The notes below the pieces were generated by a model. That model worked only from the letters and a program-made list of their open reading frames with translations. It had not been told where the DNA came from and made no database searches. From Thermogemmatispora tikiterensis (lineage in GTDB: Bacteria > Chloroflexota > Ktedonobacteria > Ktedonobacterales > Ktedonobacteraceae), in contig NZ_MCIF01000002.1 of the NCBI RefSeq assembly GCF_003268475.1, forward strand, positions 4,966,100-5,030,099: a stretch of DNA of 64,000 bases, written 5' to 3'. Below, piece after piece: positions 60,101 to 64,000 of this stretch. Within the stretch, counting starts at the first letter, position 1; each line of letters starts with the position of its first letter. Position numbers and translations under genes: made by a program.

Positions 60101-62263
60101 CTAGCGCCAGCTCAGTAGCGCGTCGAGGACTTCGATCTCCTGTCCCTGCACGCGCAGCGGGTTAATTTCTAGGGCCTCCAGCTGGCTGCCCAGGGCCTGA
60201 GCTAGCTGGCAGAGACGATAGATTACCTCCACAAGCTGCTCCAGATCAGCCGCTGTGGTGCCGCGGGCTCCCATGAGTAGGGCCTGTCCCTGTAACTCGG
60301 TCAGCATCAGGCGAATATCCTCGCGTGAAACTGGGAGAACGCGCAGGCTGGTATCCTTCAGGACCTCGACCCAGAGGCCACCAAGACCTACAGCTAGCAC
60401 CTGGCCCCAAACAGAATCATGCACGATTCCTACGAGGAGTTCTAGCCCACCACTGCGCATCGGGCTGACAAGGACGCCTTCGATACGGGCTGCGGGAGCG
60501 GCACTATGAACAGCGCTGAGGATCTCCTCGAAGGCTGCCGTAACTTCCTGCTCACTACGCAGGTTAAGTCGTACGCCGCCAATATCGCTTTTGTGCGGAA
60601 TATCAGGAGAGGCAATCTTCAGGGCAACTGGCAGGCCAATTTGCTGGACGGCGGCAACGGCTGCACTGGCGCTATCAACCAGGTATGCTGGTATAAGGGG
60701 AATGCCGTGCTGCTCCAGCAACTGACGCACCTGCCATTCTGACCAGCTCCCCACGGCGGTCTCAGGTGAGACCACAGGCGCCTGCGACTGAGCTGGCGGC
60801 TCTGCCGGGATCTGCTGTGCAAAGAGCCGCTGCCTCTCTGACCAGCATATGGCTTTGGCCAGGGCCTGTAGCCCGCGCTCAATCCCTCCAGGTATGAGTG
60901 GCCAGCCGTAACGCTCCGCGGCTTCCCGTGCTGGCCTGCTGACATCGTTGCTGACGAAATCGAGCAGAAACGTTGGATGGGGGCTGCTGCTTAGTCCAGC
61001 GGCGATGTGCTGGAGTAGCTTCACGCTGAAGGCGCGCGTCTGCTCGTCCTGCTCCTCTGTAGGCAAGGCCTGAGCACAGACGAGCAGATCGATGCCTGGG
61101 TCGGCCCCAACCTGCTGTAGAATCTGCTCGAAGATCTGGGGCTGATTCACGACAACGCCGGTTGTGTCCAGCGGGTTATGCACTGCTTCCTGTGCCGGCA
61201 AGAGGTTATGCAAGGCCTGTTTGGTGGTTTCAGTGAACTCAGGCAGCTCCATACCGTATTGTTCACTATAGTCGGCGGCAAGGTCGCAGGCACCTCCCGA
61301 CAGAGCAACAAAGGCCAACCGCTTTCCAGGCAGAGGACCTGTTTGGGCTAGCGTTCCAGCTGTGATCAGTAAGTCCTCAATAGAGCTGACGCGGATGATC
61401 CCAAGCTGGCGCAAAAGCGCGTCGTAGATCCGGTCATCGCCGATCAGGGCGCCAGTGTGGGCCTGGGCAATGCGGGCAGTGCGCTCGCTCCGTCCTATCT
61501 TCAGCGCTACAATGGGCTTGCCCCTTGCTAGCGCTTTCTGGGCAATGTGACGGAAGCGCTCGGGGGATCGCACACTCTCTAAGAAGAGGGCGATGACACG
61601 AGTGGCGTCATCTTCGACGTAGTAGTCCATCAGCTCGGTGATGGAGATCACGGCCTCGTTGCCCGTGCTTACCAGTGCACTCAGGCCAATATGCTGGAGA
61701 TAGGCATAGCTAAAGAGGGTGCTGGAGAGGGCGCCACTCTGCGAGATCAGGGCCACTTTCCCTTTGATGACAGGAGGGTAGGGACTGGGCATCGCGGGAA
61801 TCCCGCTGATAACATTAATGTACCCCAAACAGTTGGGCCCGAGTAAGGCCAAGTCGTGCGTATGGGCGAAAGCTGCTAGCTGCTCTTGCAGAGCTTTCCC
61901 TTCGGCCCCTAGCTCGGCAAAGCCCGAAGTGACGATGACCCCATTGCGTACGCCTGCCTCGTCCATCTCCTGTAAAACACTGAGGACAGCCCGAGCAGGG
62001 ACAATCAGCAAGGCCAGGTCAACCGGTGAGCCGATCTCTGCGAGGCGCCGATAGGCTGGTTGACCGTGAATGATCCCACCCTGGGGATTCACGTAATAGA
62101 CTGGCCCGCTGAAGTGCCCATCGTGCAGCACTTGATGTAAAGTCCAGGACCAGGAGGATTTCTCTGAAGCTCCGACGACCGCGATGCTTGTGGGGTTCAA
62201 GAGGCTGTGCAATCGATGAGGAGGATAGCGCACTTCTGTTGTGTCAATAGCTTTGGGCGTCAT
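60101..62263 (-). CDS. Acyl-CoA synthetase, ADP-forming (acetate-CoA ligase family)
   Basis: From ATG 62263 (AAGGAG nine bases upstream) the protein has 720 residues with alpha and beta parts fused. The N-terminal CoA-binding domain is NPTSIAVVGASEKSSWSWTLHQVL, with SPVDLALLIVPARAV. The succinyl-CoA synthetase-like ligase domain is GKVALISQSGALSSTLF...STGNEAVISITELMDYY, with a phosphohistidine candidate in AQAHTGALIGDD. The C-terminal ATP-grasp domain is LPVALKIASPDIPHKSDIGGVRLNL, with VLAVGLGGLWVEVL. It forms acyl-CoA from a carboxylate and ATP, or makes ATP in reverse. It leads the acyl-CoA gene set. Confidence 0.9.
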   Translation of the reverse strand: MTPKAIDTTEVRYPPHRLHSLLNPTSIAVVGASEKSSWSWTLHQVLHDGHFSGPVYYVNPQGGIIHGQPAYRRLAEIGSPVDLALLIVPARAVLSVLQEMDEAGVRNGVIVTSGFAELGAEGKALQEQLAAFAHTHDLALLGPNCLGYINVISGIPAMPSPYPPVIKGKVALISQSGALSSTLFSYAYLQHIGLSALVSTGNEAVISITELMDYYVEDDATRVIALFLESVRSPERFRHIAQKALARGKPIVALKIGRSERTARIAQAHTGALIGDDRIYDALLRQLGIIRVSSIEDLLITAGTLAQTGPLPGKRLAFVALSGGACDLAADYSEQYGMELPEFTETTKQALHNLLPAQEAVHNPLDTTGVVVNQPQIFEQILQQVGADPGIDLLVCAQALPTEEQDEQTRAFSVKLLQHIAAGLSSSPHPTFLLDFVSNDVSRPAREAAERYGWPLIPGGIERGLQALAKAICWSERQRLFAQQIPAEPPAQSQAPVVSPETAVGSWSEWQVRQLLEQHGIPLIPAYLVDSASAAVAAVQQIGLPVALKIASPDIPHKSDIGGVRLNLRSEQEVTAAFEEILSAVHSAAPAARIEGVLVSPMRSGGLELLVGIVHDSVWGQVLAVGLGGLWVEVLKDTSLRVLPVSREDIRLMLTELQGQALLMGARGTTAADLEQLVEVIYRLCQLAQALGSQLEALEINPLRVQGQEIEVLDALLSWR

Positions 62264-62407
62264 TGCAAGTGACTCCTTTGTAAGAGGTGTGCCTGGCAAG
62301 AAGGAAAGATCATCTGTCTGTCTGTCTGTCTGCCTGCCTGCTCTTCCTGGCTTCCTTGCCGGTGGGCGACCATCACTCAAAATAGGCCCTTAGCCCCCGC
62401 CAGGGGC

Positions 62408-62436
62408 AAAATACGGACGATTTTGGTCCGTATTTT
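62408..62436. promoter_or_regulatory. Perfect operator palindrome between the acyl-CoA operon and tetR
   Basis: AAAATACGGAC (62408-62418) and GTCCGTATTTT (62426-62436) are exact inverted 11-mers separated by seven bases. The size and the position between divergent genes fit a TetR-family operator controlling both the operon and its own regulator. Confidence 0.8.
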
Positions 62437-62532
62437 AGCATGAGGGAAGCGCTGCTGTCAAGTTGCCTGTGGAGAGATCCTTCGGGGGTGGGGTAGCATA
62501 GAGCAGACGCGTTTCTACAAGGGATGGTATGT

Positions 62533-62538
62533 TAAAAT
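62533..62538 (+). promoter_or_regulatory. -10 box of tetR, implying a leaderless transcript
   Basis: TAAAAT lies 7 bases before the ATG at 62546, and no Shine-Dalgarno sequence is present between. Transcription from this box would begin at or next to the start codon. Confidence 0.4.
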
Positions 62539-62545
62539 AGTCGCC

Positions 62546-63190
62546 ATGAAAGTAGAGAAGACACATGCTGTTGGGAGACCGCGCGACCCAGAGCTAGAGA
62601 ATCGAGTCTACGCGGCTGTCCTGGAAGTCTATAATGAAGCTGGCTGGCCTGGCCTGACCTACGATGCGATTGCCCGGCGTGCCAGCGTTGGCAAATCGGC
62701 CCTTTATCTGCGTTGGCCTACCAAGGAAAAGCTCTTGCTTGATGCTCTGGCGGCGCGTACGCTTCCATTGCAGCTAACGGACACTGGTTCTGTCCGTCAG
62801 GACCTGCTTAGCTTTGCTCGCCAAATGGCGGCTATCTATCTCGGCCCGGATGGCTGGCTTCTGCTGCGTGTGGCGTTAGAGGCGCGGGAGTATCCCGAAC
62901 TGCTGGGTCCCATGCAAGAGCACTTTGCCAAAGACATTCTAGCCGCGCGGGCCATTGTCCGGCGTGCCATTGAGCGGGGCGAACTGCCAGCTGGTACCTC
63001 GGCCACCCTGCTGACGGACATCATTGCTGGGGCGGTCCTCAATCATCTGCTTGCCACGCCGCACCATCTCTATCAAGAGATGCTGCAGCAGCTTGATCGC
63101 TACCTCGAACACCTGGTTGATTTCGTCCTCACGGGAGCGGTTGCCACTCCTCACCCTCACGCGACAGAGGCTGAGGGCCGCCAGAGCTGA
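62546..63190 (+). CDS. TetR-family transcriptional regulator
   Basis: The 214-residue protein has an N-terminal TetR helix-turn-helix (RVYAAVLEVYNEAGWPGLTYDAIARRASVGKSALYLRWPTKEKLLLDAL, recognition helix near ALYLRW) and a helical ligand-binding domain with LLTDIIAGAVLNHLLATP. It is divergent from the acyl-CoA operon, with a perfect palindrome between, so it probably represses that operon in response to an acyl-CoA or fatty-acid-like ligand. The ligand is unknown. Confidence 0.9.
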   Translation: MKVEKTHAVGRPRDPELENRVYAAVLEVYNEAGWPGLTYDAIARRASVGKSALYLRWPTKEKLLLDALAARTLPLQLTDTGSVRQDLLSFARQMAAIYLGPDGWLLLRVALEAREYPELLGPMQEHFAKDILAARAIVRRAIERGELPAGTSATLLTDIIAGAVLNHLLATPHHLYQEMLQQLDRYLEHLVDFVLTGAVATPHPHATEAEGRQS

Positions 63191-63634
63191 GGATAGACCG
63201 ACAGGACAGCCAGAGCTGCTCTGCTGAGCCGCGTCCAGATCGCCCTGGTAATCTTCCCTCCAGGAGAATGCTGGCAGAGGACCAGAAGCATCCTGGCAAA
63301 GCCCTCCACCCTCTGAGAAAAGGCCGTAGACCTCCTGCCGCCAGACATAGAGCCGGTTCCCAATACACACATGCCCCCCTTTGCCCTATGCTCTTCTCTG
63401 CCGACTCCCAGAAACAGCAGGTGGCCGTCACTCCCTGCCTCGAGCGCGCTCGACTGCGGGCGCTGCGTCGAAGCGCTCGCCGTCTCAGGCCGGACGAAGG
63501 CAAGGCCCGGGCCTGGGCGCGGGCAGCGGCCACTGGCGGCTCACGCTGATCGTCAGGCGCCTTGGCTTCGACGATGTCAGCGCGACCTTCAATCTGACCA
63601 TCGCGGCCCCGGCAGCATCTGGCTCCGCTCCCGC
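63191..63634. other. Intergenic stretch
   Basis: No supported gene. One frame contains VSATFNLTIAAPA, reminiscent of an Ig-like repeat, but it is isolated in low-complexity sequence. Confidence 0.4.
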
Positions 63635-64000
63635 TTACGAGGACTTGTCTCGCTGGCCAGGTCTGGCCTCGACCCTTGAAGATAGCGTAGCCTGCTCAGT
63701 TGCGGCTCTGGAGGCTGGCGATCTGGGCTGCAGCTGTCCTGCTGCTGACGGCTGGCCAGTAGAGGGCCTGGCCCGCGGCTGGCGCTGATGCCACCAGCGC
63801 CGTACGCTCAGACAGCGCTCGCCCAGCCAGGTACCGAGCCATATCGCCACGATGCCACCGCCCAGGCTCAGGAGCAGATAGAACACCGCCGCCAGCCAGC
63901 GCCCGGCACTCAAAAGCAAGATGTCCCCCAGCGCCAGGCTGCTGAAGGTTGTATAGGCACCCAGGAAGCCGACTGTGATCAGCAGGCGGCGGGTCGGCCC
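63635..64000 (-). CDS. crcB: Fluoride channel CrcB/FluC, partial at the window edge
   Basis: The frame enters from the right edge. It reads RRLLITVGFLGAYTTFSSLALGDILLL, then SAGRWLAAVFYLLLSLGGGIVAIWLGTWLG. G-F-L-G-A-Y-T-T-F-S-S is the pore signature of small dimeric fluoride exporters (usually GGxTTFSTF). The C-terminus has an extra 50 or so polar, Gln/Ser/Arg-rich residues beyond the last helix, longer than usual. The N-terminal helices lie outside the window. Confidence 0.8.
   Translation of the reverse strand, partial: GPTRRLLITVGFLGAYTTFSSLALGDILLLSAGRWLAAVFYLLLSLGGGIVAIWLGTWLGERCLSVRRWWHQRQPRARPSTGQPSAAGQLQPRSPASRAATEQATLSSRVEARPGQRDKSS

Noticed and set aside
62310..62342. CTGT tetranucleotide run as a phase-variation tract
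   Set aside because: Only about four exact units, and it lies in the leader upstream of the chosen start (62263), so slippage would not switch the reading frame.
63381..63788. Frame with VSATFNLTIAAPA as an Ig-like adhesin
   Set aside because: A single short match in otherwise low-complexity sequence, overlapping the crcB gene on the other strand.

Overview
The window is GC-rich bacterial DNA with no rRNA or tRNA gene that I could recognise. The mix of genes suggests a soil or thermophilic Ktedonobacteria-like Chloroflexota, close to Thermogemmatispora. That mix includes a GH30 enzyme with a cellulose-binding module, many TPR, HEAT and propeller proteins, ECF sigma signalling, an IS200/IS605 element, an FDABCG urease operon, an aspartimide-type graspetide cluster and a pPIWI-RE operon. 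The assignment is inference from gene content, not from a marker gene.

Layout. 1-6.2 kb: ferric-reductase-like haem membrane protein, an unknown membrane protein, a CPA-type cation/proton antiporter with an in-frame amber codon before a 63-codon tail, a methyltransferase, an HMA metal-binding protein and a convergent Cys-cluster protein. 6.9-10 kb: an IS200/IS605 element whose TnpA lacks the catalytic tyrosine, then an RHS/YD-repeat remnant that ends at another IS-type hairpin. 10.6-17.6 kb: two tandem propeller lipoproteins, a giant TPR protein and unknowns. 17.8-26.2 kb (mostly minus strand): ECF sigma factor plus HEAT-repeat protein, a PD-(D/E)XK protein, a secreted GH30-CBM2 enzyme with a striking palindromic control region, a PKD-like secreted protein and queE.

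26.8-34.4 kb holds a complete three-gene pPIWI-RE operon: restriction-endonuclease-fold protein, DinG-like helicase and pPIWI-RE protein. It looks like an intact, little-studied Argonaute-related conflict system. 34.5-36.4 kb: an NCS1 permease under a TPP riboswitch (CytX-like). 36.7-37.6 kb: a 13-repeat CRISPR array without cas genes in the window. A diverged inverted copy of its leader lies 5.7 kb away, directly on the broken end of a 5'-truncated DUF499 anti-phage gene, with regulators and a 78-bp exact duplication between them. 43.5-48.8 kb: the urease operon in the order F-D-A-B-C-G without ureE, followed upstream by a second NCS1 permease with a Cys-rich C-terminal domain.

53.6-56.1 kb is a compact RiPP cluster: an 88-residue precursor, an ATP-grasp ligase and a PIMT-like O-methyltransferase, with abutting or overlapping reading frames. 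I predict an ester- or amide-crosslinked, aspartimide-bearing graspetide. 56.2-63.2 kb: an alpha/beta hydrolase and a lipid or acyl-CoA set (Cys-less thiolase-like protein, enoyl-CoA hydratase, DUF35 protein, ADP-forming acyl-CoA synthetase), divergent from a TetR regulator with a perfect operator between them. The window ends in a partial fluoride channel gene (crcB).
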